A stretch of 64,000 nt of DNA from Thermoflexaceae bacterium. GTDB taxonomy: Bacteria; Chloroflexota; Dehalococcoidia; Tepidiformales; Tepidiformaceae. The DNA lies in contig JABTUD010000002.1 in assembly GCA_015075555.1 (NCBI GenBank), forward strand, positions 1,116,001 to 1,180,000, in the 5' to 3' direction. Positions 15,107 to 23,220 of this stretch are shown in pieces. The stretch's first letter is position 1, and each line of letters starts with the position of its first letter. The translations under genes were made by a program, and so were the position numbers. The notes beneath the pieces were generated by a model. That model searched no databases and had not been told where the DNA came from. It saw only the letters and a program-made list of their open reading frames with translations.

Positions 15107-16126
15107 CTACCGCTCGCGAAAGCGGTAGCCCACACCCCATACCGTCTGGATGGCGTCCGCCTGGTCGCCGAGCTTTTTGCGGAGCCGCTGGACGTGGGTG
15201 TCGATGGTGCGGTCGGTCACGTCGTAGTCGCCCTTCCAGACACGGTCGAGCAGCTCATCGCGCGAAAAGGGGCGGCCGGGGTTGGCGGCGAAGAGCGCCA
15301 GCAGGTCGAACTCACGGCGGGTGAGGTCCACGGGCTCGCCGCCGACGGTGACCAGCCGCATGGCGACATCGACCGAGATCGACGGGCCACCGGGGACGAG
15401 ACGTGGCGCCGGGGCCGGCTCATCGTCCAATGGCAACGGGGCTTCAGCAGCCGGTGGAACGTGGGTTGGGGCGAGTGCGGCCGGAACAGTCAGCAGCGCC
15501 ACAGTCATCCTTTTCGAGAGGCAGGCGCAGGCGTTGAGGGCGTGGAAGCCGGCGAAGGTGAGCGCCACGCCGAGCACTGCGAGGACGATCGCCTCGGGGA
15601 AGGTATCGATGTGGCGGCCGTCGAACATCTCCGGCCCCTCGCCGGCCCAGTAGTAGGCGGGCAGCGCCACGAGCGCCACCGGGGCAAGCAACGCCACGCA
15701 CAGCGCCACGAGCGCAGCCACCCCCTGGGGGAACCGCAGGAGCAGATAGGCGAGCGAGAGCCATGTCGCCGGGCTGACCAGGCGAGCGCGAATGCCGGGC
15801 CACAGGCCGCCCCTTTCGGGCTGCTGGAAGGTGAGCGGCGGGATCGCCGACCGGAGGAGGGCGTTTGCCATGAGCCGGTCGGCTTCGGCCAGGTAGGGCC
15901 AGGCGTACATGGCGCCGACGAGGATGGGGATGCCGACCAGGGTGATGGCCATCCCGCCACCGGTGGCGATGACGGTGACGAGGACAACGAAGTAGGTGAG
16001 CCCGAGCGGAAAGGAGAGCGCCAGGTAGAGGATGTTCGCCCACGTCTGGCGCCGGAAGGGCGCTTCAAAGAACCCGCGCGCGGGGATCCTCCGCGGGGAG
16101 TCTTGGTGCCACTGGAAGTCACTCAT
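15107..16126 (-). CDS. Membrane sensor-domain / winged-helix fusion regulator
   Basis: A 339-residue protein. The N-terminal about 200 residues hold four hydrophobic segments in two pairs (around ILYLALSFPLGLTYFVVLVTVIATGG plus MAITLVGIPILVGAMYAWPYLAEADRLM, and LVALCVALLAPVALVALPAYYW plus FPEAIVLAVLGVALTFAGFHALNA), the layout of the putative sensor domain found at the N-terminus of actinobacterial-type histidine kinases. A Pro/Ala linker follows, then an OmpR/PhoB-type winged helix over the last about 90 residues (LTRREFDLLALFAANPGRPFSRDELLDRVW, IDTHVQRLRKKLG, TVWGVGYRFRE). No kinase or receiver domain exists. This predicts a one-component membrane transcription factor. Start ATG 16126 fits the domain boundary. 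Function is inference from the domain pair. Confidence 0.82.
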   Translation of the reverse strand: MSDFQWHQDSPRRIPARGFFEAPFRRQTWANILYLALSFPLGLTYFVVLVTVIATGGGMAITLVGIPILVGAMYAWPYLAEADRLMANALLRSAIPPLTFQQPERGGLWPGIRARLVSPATWLSLAYLLLRFPQGVAALVALCVALLAPVALVALPAYYWAGEGPEMFDGRHIDTFPEAIVLAVLGVALTFAGFHALNACACLSKRMTVALLTVPAALAPTHVPPAAEAPLPLDDEPAPAPRLVPGGPSISVDVAMRLVTVGGEPVDLTRREFDLLALFAANPGRPFSRDELLDRVWKGDYDVTDRTIDTHVQRLRKKLGDQADAIQTVWGVGYRFRER

Positions 16127-16218
16127 GCCTGGACCTTCAACGCTCCGGCCAACGGCCGATGGACGAGCAATCATCGCATTCTCCGCGAAATCGTTGATAA
16201 GGCCAGAGTGGCAGGGAG

Positions 16219-16259
16219 GTGTCACCGGGGAACCGCGAAGTTGTGACGAAAGTGTCACA
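16219..16259. promoter_or_regulatory. Repeated GTGTCAC boxes upstream of the sensor-wHTH gene
   Basis: GTGTCAC occurs at 16220-16226 and again at 16253-16259, 33 nt apart (about three helical turns). The second lies in an inverted repeat TGTGAC-N6-GTCACA at 16242-16259. The site is about 95-130 nt upstream of the regulator's start codon and fits a binding site for a winged-helix dimer, possibly autoregulation. Confidence 0.45.
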
Positions 16260-16268
16260 GGCCGGGAA

Positions 16269-17513
16269 TCAGCCCCCGGGGAGGTTCCGCGCAAGCCGCT
16301 GGCGCCGCTTTTCCAGCGCGGCGAGGCCAGTCTCGCTGTTTGCGCTGCCCGGCCGCGCGAGCCCCTGGTGCACGAGCGCGAGCGCCCGATCGACGTGGGC
16401 AAGGGCGAGTGCGCGGTCCCGGTGATGGTGCTCGGCCAGCTTGGCGAGCTCGACGTAGGGGGCGAGCAAGCGGCTCCGGGGCTCGCTGATCATCGCCTGC
16501 CACCACCGCTCAGCCTGTCCTGGCCGGCCCAGTTTGCGGCAGCAGCGGGCGGCGTGGGCCATCGCTTCGAGGCGTTCGGCGCGGCCGAGGCCGCCTTCGA
16601 TGGCAGCTTCGTAATGGTGGATAGCGAGCGCCAGGTCGCCGGCATACTCCGCGGCGCGGGCGGCAGCGAAGGGGCTTTCGGCGCCTTCGCAGACCGCTGC
16701 CAGGTGAGCGGCCAGGGCAACAAGGGAAAGGACGTCCCAGGCGTTATGGCGGAGGACGGGGAGGATGTGCGTGGGGTCGCTCGTGCGCGAGAAGCGAAAG
16801 TAGCGCTCGGGAACCTCGTGCGAGGGGCAGTCGGCCTCGCGTTCGAAGCCGAGCAGTTCGACTTCCATGTGTGCCAGCCGGTGGGAGTCGAAGCGCCCGC
16901 GGAAGAGCCTGCGGTTGGGGTGCAGCAGGTCGAGGTGCGGCAGGCGGCGGAAGGCCGGCCGCTGGCGGGCAAGGATGTAGCGCGCTTCGAGCATGGGCAG
17001 GTCAAACGACTTGCCGTTATAGCTGACAAGGGCGCGGGCGCGCTCGATGTCGTCGTGGAGGCCGCCAAGGAGGCCGCCTTCATACTGAGGCGAAGGCAGC
17101 AGGTACTGGCGCAGGCGGAGGAGAGAGCCATCGAAGCGAGCAACGCCGGCGAGGAAGACCATGGCGCCGGCGCCGCCAAGGCCGGTGGTCTCGGTGTCGA
17201 CATAGAGGAAATCACGGGGGTGCTCGGCGGCGAGACGCTCATCGCGGGCCTGGGCAGCGAGGCTGGCGGTGTCGAGCGCAAGGGCGCGGTGGAGGGGGAT
17301 GCGGCCGTGCATGTGGCCCGCTTCGTAGACGCTTTCGATGACATAGCCCGGCCCATGCTGCGTCTGGAACCAGCGGCCGCCAAGGGAAGAGAGATCGGGC
17401 AGCGCCGTGACGCTCTCGGCCCGGGCGGCGGGAATGCCGCGCGACGGCTGGTTGAGTGCGGCCCGCAACCGGTCGCGCAGGTCAGCGGACACGGCAGGGG
17501 GCCCGTTCGGCAA
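16269..17513 (-). CDS. YprB-like RNase H-fold protein with TPR-like tail
   Basis: A 414-residue protein with a DnaQ/RNase H-like 3'-5' exonuclease-type domain in the middle (about residues 100-265): DFLYVDTETTGLGG carries the first Asp-x-Glu, SYNGKSFDLPMLEARY the second Asp-containing motif, HLDLLHPNRRLF the third and HNAWDVLSLVALAAH a final Asp. These match the RNase_H_2/YprB family. The C-terminal 150 residues are helical with TPR-like repeats (AAEYAGDLALAIHHYEAAIEGG). The N-terminus is rich in Arg/Ala. The start is TTG 17513 as the frame allows; a GTG at residue 8 is possible, and a TATACT box lies upstream at 17532-17537. Nuclease activity is expected from the intact acids; role unknown. 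Confidence 0.82.
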   Translation of the reverse strand: MPNGPPAVSADLRDRLRAALNQPSRGIPAARAESVTALPDLSSLGGRWFQTQHGPGYVIESVYEAGHMHGRIPLHRALALDTASLAAQARDERLAAEHPRDFLYVDTETTGLGGAGAMVFLAGVARFDGSLLRLRQYLLPSPQYEGGLLGGLHDDIERARALVSYNGKSFDLPMLEARYILARQRPAFRRLPHLDLLHPNRRLFRGRFDSHRLAHMEVELLGFEREADCPSHEVPERYFRFSRTSDPTHILPVLRHNAWDVLSLVALAAHLAAVCEGAESPFAAARAAEYAGDLALAIHHYEAAIEGGLGRAERLEAMAHAARCCRKLGRPGQAERWWQAMISEPRSRLLAPYVELAKLAEHHHRDRALALAHVDRALALVHQGLARPGSANSETGLAALEKRRQRLARNLPGG

Positions 17514-17607
17514 TTACGAACATTTGTGCGGAGTATAGCGCGTCCGGGCCCAGAGAAAAGTCCCCGGCCGGGCCGGGGGGACAATCCTCATTCCGTGCGG
17601 CTGCTTT

Positions 17608-18399
17608 TCAGCGGCCGGTCCAGTTGGGGGTGCGCTTCTCGGCGAAAGCGCGCGGGCCCTCCACTGCATCTGCGCTGGCGCGGCGGCGGGTCTCCCACTC
17701 AAAGCGGGCGCGCTGGGCTTCCGCCAGCGGGAGAGCGATGCCCTGGTAGGCCGCCTCCTTGGTGGCGCGCACCGAGAGCGGCGCGCAGCGGAGGATGTCC
17801 TCCACGTAGCCATCAACGACGCTGTCGAGTTCGGCGAGGGGGACGACATCGTTGACGAGGCCGGCTTCGCAGGCGCGCCGGGCGGGGATGTGGCGCCCGG
17901 TGAGCATGTATCCCATGGCGACCTTGAGAGGCAGCTGGCGGGGCAGCCGGTGGACGCCCATGGCGCCCGCGATCAGGCCGCGCCGTGGTTCGGGCAGCCC
18001 GAGCTCAGCGTGCTCGGCGGCAACGATGATGTCGCAGGCGAGGGCCATCTCCAGCCCGCCGCCCAGGGCAAAGCCGTTGACGCGGGCGATGACCGGCTTG
18101 AAGAGGTCGTAACGGCTGGTGATGCCACCAAAGCCACCCGGAGGCATGCGCATGCTGGGACGCTGGTCGGCGGGCAGGCGCGAGAGCTCGGCAGTGTACT
18201 TCAGGTCATTGCCGGCGCTGAAGGCCTTGTCGCCCTCGCCGGTGAGCACCGCCACCCAGAGGTCGTCGTCGGCAGCGAAGTCATCCCAGTACTCGTTCAT
18301 CTCGGCGCTGGCGGGCGGATGGAGCGAGTTCATGACCTCGGGCCGGGCAATCGTGATGCAGGCAACGTGGCCCTTTTTCTCGTAGCGGCAGAATGTCAT
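17608..18399 (-). CDS. Enoyl-CoA hydratase/isomerase family protein
   Basis: A 263-residue crotonase-fold protein. The CoA-binding FSAGNDLKY loop, the oxyanion-hole GFALGGGLEMALACD and the LGLPEPRRGL segment are present. Glu in GGLEM and Glu in LPEP correspond to the two catalytic glutamates of rat enoyl-CoA hydratase, so hydratase activity is plausible. AAGGAG lies about 9 nt before the ATG. The C-terminus ends in FAEKRTPNWTGR, typical of this family. It lies 20 nt upstream of nothing of its own strand except the amidase gene, whose end is 20 nt before its start, so it is likely cotranscribed with the amidase. Confidence 0.9.
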   Translation of the reverse strand: MTFCRYEKKGHVACITIARPEVMNSLHPPASAEMNEYWDDFAADDDLWVAVLTGEGDKAFSAGNDLKYTAELSRLPADQRPSMRMPPGGFGGITSRYDLFKPVIARVNGFALGGGLEMALACDIIVAAEHAELGLPEPRRGLIAGAMGVHRLPRQLPLKVAMGYMLTGRHIPARRACEAGLVNDVVPLAELDSVVDGYVEDILRCAPLSVRATKEAAYQGIALPLAEAQRARFEWETRRRASADAVEGPRAFAEKRTPNWTGR

Positions 18400-18419
18400 T
18401 GTTCGCGTTTCTCCTTGTT

Positions 18420-19793
18420 TCAGATGGGCGGATGCTGGTCATGCCAGGGGGTGGCCCGCTCGTAGGCGTGGGCCACGCGGCAGAGCAGGGCTTCTTCGAA
18501 CGGCCTCGCGGCAAGCGAAAGCCCGGTGGGCAGGCCGTCGTCACCGAATCCGCAGGGTACCGAGATGACAGGTTGCCCGGTGTGGTCCCACGGCCCGGTC
18601 AGTGCGCCGTAGCGGTAGGCGCCGTCAGCCGTGGAATCGATAGGGCACGTCACAGCCGGGCAGGTGGGCATGGCAATGAGGTCGACCGCTTCCATGACGC
18701 GCCTCACCTGGGCGGTGAATTCACGGCGTACACGCAGGTCGTTGATGTAGTCGACCGCGGTGAATGTCATCCCCCAGAGTAAGAGGGCGCGGACGTCTTC
18801 GCCGTACTTCTCGGGGCACTCGCGGAGCCAGCGAGCGTGGTAGGCGGCGGCCTCGGCCTGGAGGATGTTGAGGCGTAGCCCCGCATCGAGCAGCGGGATC
18901 TCGACATCCACAACGAGCGCGCCGAGGTGGCGGAGAACCCCCAGCGCGGCTTCGAAGGCTGCGGCCACGCCGGGCTGGACGCCTTCGACCTGACTGCGGG
19001 GAACGCCAACCCGGATGCCCCTGATGTCCCGGCCCAGCTCTGCGGCCGCATCGAAGCCGGGGCAACGCGCCGAACCGGGGTCTGCAGGGTCGAAGCCGGC
19101 GATCTCGTTGAGGAAGCGGGCGGCGTCTTCCACCGTTCGCGCAAGGGGGCCCACGTGGTCGAGCGACCACGAAAGCGGCGTCACGCCGGTGCGGGAGACG
19201 AGACCGTAGGTGGGCATGAGCCCCACGATGCCGCAGAGAGCGGCGGGGATGCGGATGGAGCCGCCCGTGTCGGTGCCGATGGCCGCGAAGCATTCGCCGG
19301 CGGCCACGGCCGCCCCGGAGCCGCCGCTCGACCCGCCGGGGTGGCACCTGGTATCGAAGGGGTTACGCACGGGACCGTAGTGGGGGTTGTTGCTGGTCAC
19401 CCCGTAGGCGAACTCGTGCAGGTTGAGCTTGCCCAGGGGCACAGCACCCGCTTCCCGGAGCTTCGTGACCACCATGGCATCGTCGCCAGGGACCCAATCG
19501 GCGAGGATGGCGGACCCGGCGGTGGTGCGCACGCCGCGGGTGGCACAGAGGTCCTTGATGGCAATGGGGATGCCGTGCAGCGGGCCCCGGTCAAGCCCGG
19601 CGGCAAGCTCGGAGTCGGCGGCGCGGGCGGCCTCCAGCGCGAGCTCGGGCGTGCGCGTTATGAAAGCGTTGAGCAGGGGCTCAACCGCATCCGCGCGCGC
19701 GATGCAGGCCTCGGCGAGTTCGACGCTGCGCACTTCCTTCGCACGCAGCATGCGACCGGCTTCGGCAATGGTGAGAAGCGTGAGGTTTCTCAA
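18420..19793 (-). CDS. Amidase signature family protein
   Basis: A 457-residue amidase of the Ser-cisSer-Lys family, related to GatA and AtzF-type hydrolases. The catalytic Lys is in IAIKDLCATRGV near residue 77, the cis-Ser region in GGSSGGSGAAVAAG near 150 and the nucleophilic Ser in GTDTGGSIRIPAALCG near 175. It begins with a TTG codon at 19793 whose TTGA overlaps the stop of a small upstream gene, indicating translational coupling. It could hydrolyse a soluble amide or form part of an amidotransferase, but no GatB or GatC is nearby. Downstream lies an enoyl-CoA hydratase gene on the same strand. Confidence 0.9.
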   Translation of the reverse strand: MRNLTLLTIAEAGRMLRAKEVRSVELAEACIARADAVEPLLNAFITRTPELALEAARAADSELAAGLDRGPLHGIPIAIKDLCATRGVRTTAGSAILADWVPGDDAMVVTKLREAGAVPLGKLNLHEFAYGVTSNNPHYGPVRNPFDTRCHPGGSSGGSGAAVAAGECFAAIGTDTGGSIRIPAALCGIVGLMPTYGLVSRTGVTPLSWSLDHVGPLARTVEDAARFLNEIAGFDPADPGSARCPGFDAAAELGRDIRGIRVGVPRSQVEGVQPGVAAAFEAALGVLRHLGALVVDVEIPLLDAGLRLNILQAEAAAYHARWLRECPEKYGEDVRALLLWGMTFTAVDYINDLRVRREFTAQVRRVMEAVDLIAMPTCPAVTCPIDSTADGAYRYGALTGPWDHTGQPVISVPCGFGDDGLPTGLSLAARPFEEALLCRVAHAYERATPWHDQHPPI

Positions 19794-19966
19794 CGTGGTT
19801 TCCAGGGGACAACGTGCTGCACCAGGTGGGGCTCGGTCTCCCGGCCAGGCTCCAGCGAGCGTCGAAGGGAAACCATGACGGCGGTACGCTGGACCTCGTC
19901 TTCGTTCGCCGCTATTCCCTGGTGGGCGAGCAGTTCGCGGACCAGTCCAACCGGATCAGCAGTCAT
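19790..19966 (-). CDS. Small 58-residue protein coupled to amidase, AtzG-like candidate
   Basis: An unlisted short gene: ATG 19966 to TGA 19790, 58 residues, beginning MTADPVGLVRELLAHQGI and ending in EPHLVQHVVPWKPR. It is supported by a TAGAAT -10 box exactly 6 nt upstream of the ATG (leaderless pattern) and by its TGA overlapping the TTG start of the amidase. Some amidases need a tiny helical partner of about 60 residues (the AtzG/AtzE pair); the position, size and acidic helix followed by E-P here are similar in kind, but I cannot demonstrate homology. The alternative is a translated leader for the amidase. Confidence 0.55.
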   Translation of the reverse strand: MTADPVGLVRELLAHQGIAANEDEVQRTAVMVSLRRSLEPGRETEPHLVQHVVPWKPR

Positions 19967-19972
19967 GCGCGC

Positions 19973-19978
19973 ATTCTA
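19973..19978 (-). promoter_or_regulatory. -10 box of the amidase operon
   Basis: TAGAAT on the minus strand, 6 nt before ATG 19966, in the leaderless spacing used repeatedly in this window. The same region is divergent to the PAC2-family gene promoter. Confidence 0.55.
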
Positions 19979-20045
19979 CGGGAGGGTGAAGCAGTCCTGC
20001 AGAAGGCGTCTCGCCCCTCCGCCAGATGCCAGTAGAATGGCTTGC

Positions 20046-20924
20046 GTGGATGGTTTCAACCTCAGCGATATCCCGCCCCTCCGTTCGCCCGTGGTGGTGA
20101 TGGCATTTACCGGCTGGAGCGACACCGGCACTGTCACGACCGACGCCGGCCTCCGCCTGGTGGAGACGTGCAATGCCGAGCGCTTCCTCTCCGTCGACCC
20201 TGAAGACTACTTCGTTTTCACGGACAACCGGCCGGTGGTGAAGCTCGACGATGAGGGGCAGCGGGTCATCGAATGGCCGCGGAACGAGGCGTACTATGCG
20301 GAACTCCCCGAGGCTCCCCATGACCTCGTGGTGGTGGTGGGCGCGGAGCCCAACCTGCGCTGGCGCACTTTCTCGGAGCGCCTGGCCGAGGTGATGGCCG
20401 GGCTTTCGCCCTCGCTGATCTGCACGCTGGTGGCGCGGCCGGCCGCCACGCCGCACACGAGGCCCGTTCCCGTGAGCGGCTCGTCGGCGGACCCGCAACT
20501 GGCGGCACGATTCGGGCTGGGGCCTTCGATGTACCAGGGGCCAACCGGGATCATTGGCGTGCTGCACGATGCGCTGCGCCGGCGCGGAACGCCCCTCATT
20601 AGCCTGGCGGCGGGGGTGCCGCACTACCTGAACGTTGATGAGAACCCGCTCGCCACCCAGGCCTTGCTGCAGGCGCTCCGGCCCGTGGTTGGCTTCATGC
20701 CCGACCTCGGCGACCTGGAGGAGCAGGGCGAGCGCTTCCTCGCGCGGGTGGAAGAGGCGTCGCGCGGTGACGAGCAGATCGGCCAGTACGTGGCCATGCT
20801 CGAACAGAACTACGGCCAGGCACCCGACTTCGAGGGCGCCTTTGACGATGGCGAACCCGGCGACCTTCCCCCGGCAGCCGATATCCTCCGCGATGTCGAG
20901 GATTTCCTGCGGGGAACGCAGTAG
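20046..20924 (+). CDS. PAC2-family (proteasome assembly chaperone-like) protein
   Basis: A 292-residue protein of the PAC2 family, which is named after eukaryotic proteasome assembly chaperones and is common in Actinobacteria, archaea and Chloroflexota. The opening PLRSPVVVMAFTGWSDTGTVTTDAGLRLVE, the DLVVVVGAEPNLRWRTFSERLAEVM segment and the QGPTGIIGVLHDALRRRGTPLISLAAGVPHYL segment are characteristic. A TAGAAT box at 20033-20038 lies 7 nt before GTG 20046, so I choose this start over ATG 20037, which sits in the box itself. The next gene follows after 19 nt, and a SUI1 gene is coupled to that, so a three-gene operon is likely. Molecular role in bacteria is poorly defined. Confidence 0.83.
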   Translation: MDGFNLSDIPPLRSPVVVMAFTGWSDTGTVTTDAGLRLVETCNAERFLSVDPEDYFVFTDNRPVVKLDDEGQRVIEWPRNEAYYAELPEAPHDLVVVVGAEPNLRWRTFSERLAEVMAGLSPSLICTLVARPAATPHTRPVPVSGSSADPQLAARFGLGPSMYQGPTGIIGVLHDALRRRGTPLISLAAGVPHYLNVDENPLATQALLQALRPVVGFMPDLGDLEEQGERFLARVEEASRGDEQIGQYVAMLEQNYGQAPDFEGAFDDGEPGDLPPAADILRDVEDFLRGTQ

Positions 20925-20943
20925 AATCGCGGGTGGTGCAGCC

Positions 20944-21474
20944 ATGTCACTTGCCGCCGTCCTCTGGAAGCTCGCTTCTCCCTACGACGCCTACGTATCG
21001 CACGTAGCCCGGCTTAACGAGGCGATCGAACGGATTCGCCTCTCCACAGACCGTGCGCTTGGCTACGAGGCGGGGCTGCAGAGCTCCATCCGCATGGTGC
21101 CCAGGGCGGTCGCAGCCGAGGAGCGCGCGCAACGCTTCCGGGACCAGCTTGCCGCCTCGGCCGCCAGCATGACCGATGAGGAGTTCGAATCGTTCATTGC
21201 CGACCTTGGCGGCGGCGAGGTCGCCGAGGTGGAGGAGAGCCGGGCACGGGCCGTGTCGCGGCTATCGCACACCGCGCGGGGGCTTGAAGAGTACTTCGCC
21301 ATTGCCGGGCGCGAGCTGGCCACGCTGGAACGCCGGGGTTACAACCCGCACCGGCCCGATGTGGCGCGCCAGCTCGAAGCGAACGGGCTCCCCCAGACCG
21401 CACTCGCCGAATACCGTGCGCTGCTCCATCAGCTCGGGCTCAAGGTCGGCCGGCCACCGGGCGCGAGCAATTGA
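20944..21474 (+). CDS. Uncharacterised helical protein
   Basis: A 176-residue, strongly charged and alpha-helical protein with no recognised domain. It has segments such as SHVARLNEAIERIRLSTDRALGYEAGL, EEFESFIADLGGGEVAEVEESRARAVSRLSHT and a C-terminal ALAEYRALLHQLGLKVGR. It starts at ATG 20944 just after the PAC2-family gene. Its TGA overlaps the TTG start of the SUI1-like gene (TTGA at 21471-21474), so it is translationally coupled to a translation factor. A coiled-coil role is possible but unproven. Confidence 0.65.
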   Translation: MSLAAVLWKLASPYDAYVSHVARLNEAIERIRLSTDRALGYEAGLQSSIRMVPRAVAAEERAQRFRDQLAASAASMTDEEFESFIADLGGGEVAEVEESRARAVSRLSHTARGLEEYFAIAGRELATLERRGYNPHRPDVARQLEANGLPQTALAEYRALLHQLGLKVGRPPGASN

Positions 21475-21821
21475 ACAACTCCCGGCTCGTCTATTCGACC
21501 GATGGCGGCCGTGTGCGCGAGCAGTCACCTTCGCGGCCAGGCGCCAGGCCGCCAGCCCCCGCGCGGCCTCAGCCTCCCGCTGATGGCGTGGTGCGGATCA
21601 TGCGCGACCGGCGAGGCAGGGGCGGGAAGACGGCGACCGTGGTTGTCGGTCTTCCCGGAACGGAGGCCGAGCTGGACTCGCTTCTGAAGGCACTGAAGCA
21701 GCTTTGCGGGGCGGGCGGTTCACGCGACGGGCGAATGCTTGAGATCCAGGGCGACCACCGCGAAAGGTTGCAGCAGAAGCTGGAAGCGATGGGCCACAGG
21801 GTCAGGCTGGCGGGCGGTTAG
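21471..21821 (+). CDS. SUI1/YciH family translation factor
   Basis: A 116-residue protein with an N-terminal Pro/Arg-rich extension and a C-terminal SUI1 (eIF1-like) domain of about 70 residues: RIMRDRRGRGGKTATVVVGLPG, LDSLLKALKQLCGAGGS and MLEIQGDHRERLQQKLEAMGHRVRLAGG. Bacterial YciH proteins bind the small ribosomal subunit and influence start selection. It uses a TTG start that overlaps the upstream stop. A possible link to the leaderless mRNAs in this genome is speculative: eIF1-like factors act in start-codon choice. The gene is last of the PAC2 operon and converges with a lipoprotein gene. Confidence 0.9.
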   Translation: MNNSRLVYSTDGGRVREQSPSRPGARPPAPARPQPPADGVVRIMRDRRGRGGKTATVVVGLPGTEAELDSLLKALKQLCGAGGSRDGRMLEIQGDHRERLQQKLEAMGHRVRLAGG

Positions 21822-21848
21822 CCGGCTCCGCCCGCGCCATCGGGCCGG

Positions 21849-23006
21849 CTAGAAGATGCCCTCGCATTCGGTCACCTGGTCGGCGATCTTCACAAGCGCA
21901 TCGGTGTCGTACTTCAGGTCTATCGTGTCGGCCTTCAGGCTCATCTCGGTCATGACCAGGTCAAGGTCGTCGGCGAAGGCCTGAACATCGGCCTGCACCT
22001 GGCTCGGGCTCTTCGCTTCCATGGCCTTGGCCTTCGCGAGGATGTCGGCGAACGACCTCTCCATTCCCTCGCCGAGCTGGGCGAAGGCCTGGTGGACTGC
22101 CTTGCCGTCCTTGATTTCAGGAACCGGGAGGCCGGCAAGGGCCTTCTTGAGGTTCGTCGCCAGGTCGAGGGCTTCCTGGAAGTAGGCGACCATCGCTTCC
22201 TTGAGCTGGGTGGCCGACGAATTGGGGGGTACCGAAAGCGAGTCAACGAGGGCGGTGACGTCATCGAGCCAGCCTGTCATGGCGCTGCACAGGCCGATGA
22301 CGAACCTTTCGTTCTTGCTGGCGTTGGCCTTCGGGGTCGTGCGTGCCACCGCGGTGGACGTCTTGACGGGGGTAGCCGCGCCGCCGGCCCGCACGGTAGG
22401 CGAAGGCTGGGCGCCGTCATCAGCAGCGGAGTCCTCATCATCGAAAATGACGGCGGCGCACTCCGGGTCCTCATCAATCAGGTCGACGATCTCCCATACA
22501 TCGTCCTTCTTGTCGGCCAACTTCTCGAGCACATCGCGGAAGTTGACATCCTCGATCCCGTCGAAGACCTCCATCACGTCTGCTTCGAAGTCGTCTGTGT
22601 CCGTATCGAGCGCCTTGATCTTCTTGATGGCGCTGTCGATGTCCTTCTCCACGCTCTTGAAGTTCGCGAGAAAGGCTTCTGTTACCGCGGAGCCGCCGTC
22701 AATGCCGGGCTGGCCCAACTTCTCGAAGTCCGCCTCCAGGCGGTCGAACGCCTTCTTCGTGTCAGCGAGGAAGGCGAGCACGCCCTTCTTCGCTTCCTCG
22801 GGGTCATCAAAGTCGATGTCGAAGAACTCCCCGGCGATCTCCTCGCCGTCTTCGTCGAACTCGATGAAGCGTTCGCACACATCCGCAACCCAGTCTTCGG
22901 CGTCCACGCTCTTGGCGCCGCCACCGTCGCAGGCGGAGAGGAATAGGGTGGCGAACAAGAACGCTGCAATCAGGGCAGGCAATGGCATCCGGCTTAGGAA
23001 CGGCAT
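21849..23006 (-). CDS. Acidic lipoprotein, two-part
   Basis: A 385-residue lipoprotein. The signal peptide has a hydrophobic core (LPALIAAFLFATLF) and a lipobox LSAC followed by DGGG. The mature protein is very acidic and helical. Its first about 190 residues (KSVDAEDWVADVCERFIEFDED ... DEDPECAAVIFDDEDS) match the paralogue at 23221-23799 closely; after a Pro/Thr linker a second helical part of about 145 residues follows (NERFVIGLCSAMTGWLDDVTALVDSL to VTECEGIF). Conserved cysteines near the ends of both parts may form disulfides. ATG 23006 fits the signal peptide; the frame extends to 23051. Family unknown; this is an outer-surface protein. Confidence 0.72.
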   Translation of the reverse strand: MPFLSRMPLPALIAAFLFATLFLSACDGGGAKSVDAEDWVADVCERFIEFDEDGEEIAGEFFDIDFDDPEEAKKGVLAFLADTKKAFDRLEADFEKLGQPGIDGGSAVTEAFLANFKSVEKDIDSAIKKIKALDTDTDDFEADVMEVFDGIEDVNFRDVLEKLADKKDDVWEIVDLIDEDPECAAVIFDDEDSAADDGAQPSPTVRAGGAATPVKTSTAVARTTPKANASKNERFVIGLCSAMTGWLDDVTALVDSLSVPPNSSATQLKEAMVAYFQEALDLATNLKKALAGLPVPEIKDGKAVHQAFAQLGEGMERSFADILAKAKAMEAKSPSQVQADVQAFADDLDLVMTEMSLKADTIDLKYDTDALVKIADQVTECEGIF

Positions 23007-23177
23007 CTTGGTAGGGGCTCCCGGGCTCAAGTGGTCGCTTCCCATTCTCACGGAAATGCGCGCCCCGGCAAGGGGCTACGGGGTTCTGCCCACCCGCGCT
23101 GCCACCCGCGTACGCGCCCCGCGAAACGCACCGGCCACGAACTTGCTGGTCGTGAGAACTGCGCACGCGCCCGGCCC

Positions 23178-23202
23178 CTGGACAAGCCAGGGGCTTGTCC
23201 AG
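23178..23202. other. Perfect 11-bp hairpin between duplicated lipoprotein genes
   Basis: CTGGACAAGCC and GGCTTGTCCAG flank a 3-nt loop. It lies about 18 nt beyond the stop codon of the 23221-23799 gene on the minus strand. No T-run follows, so it is either a weak terminator or an mRNA-stabilising stem. Confidence 0.45.
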
Positions 23203-23220
23203 CCTTATCTCAAGGCTGTC

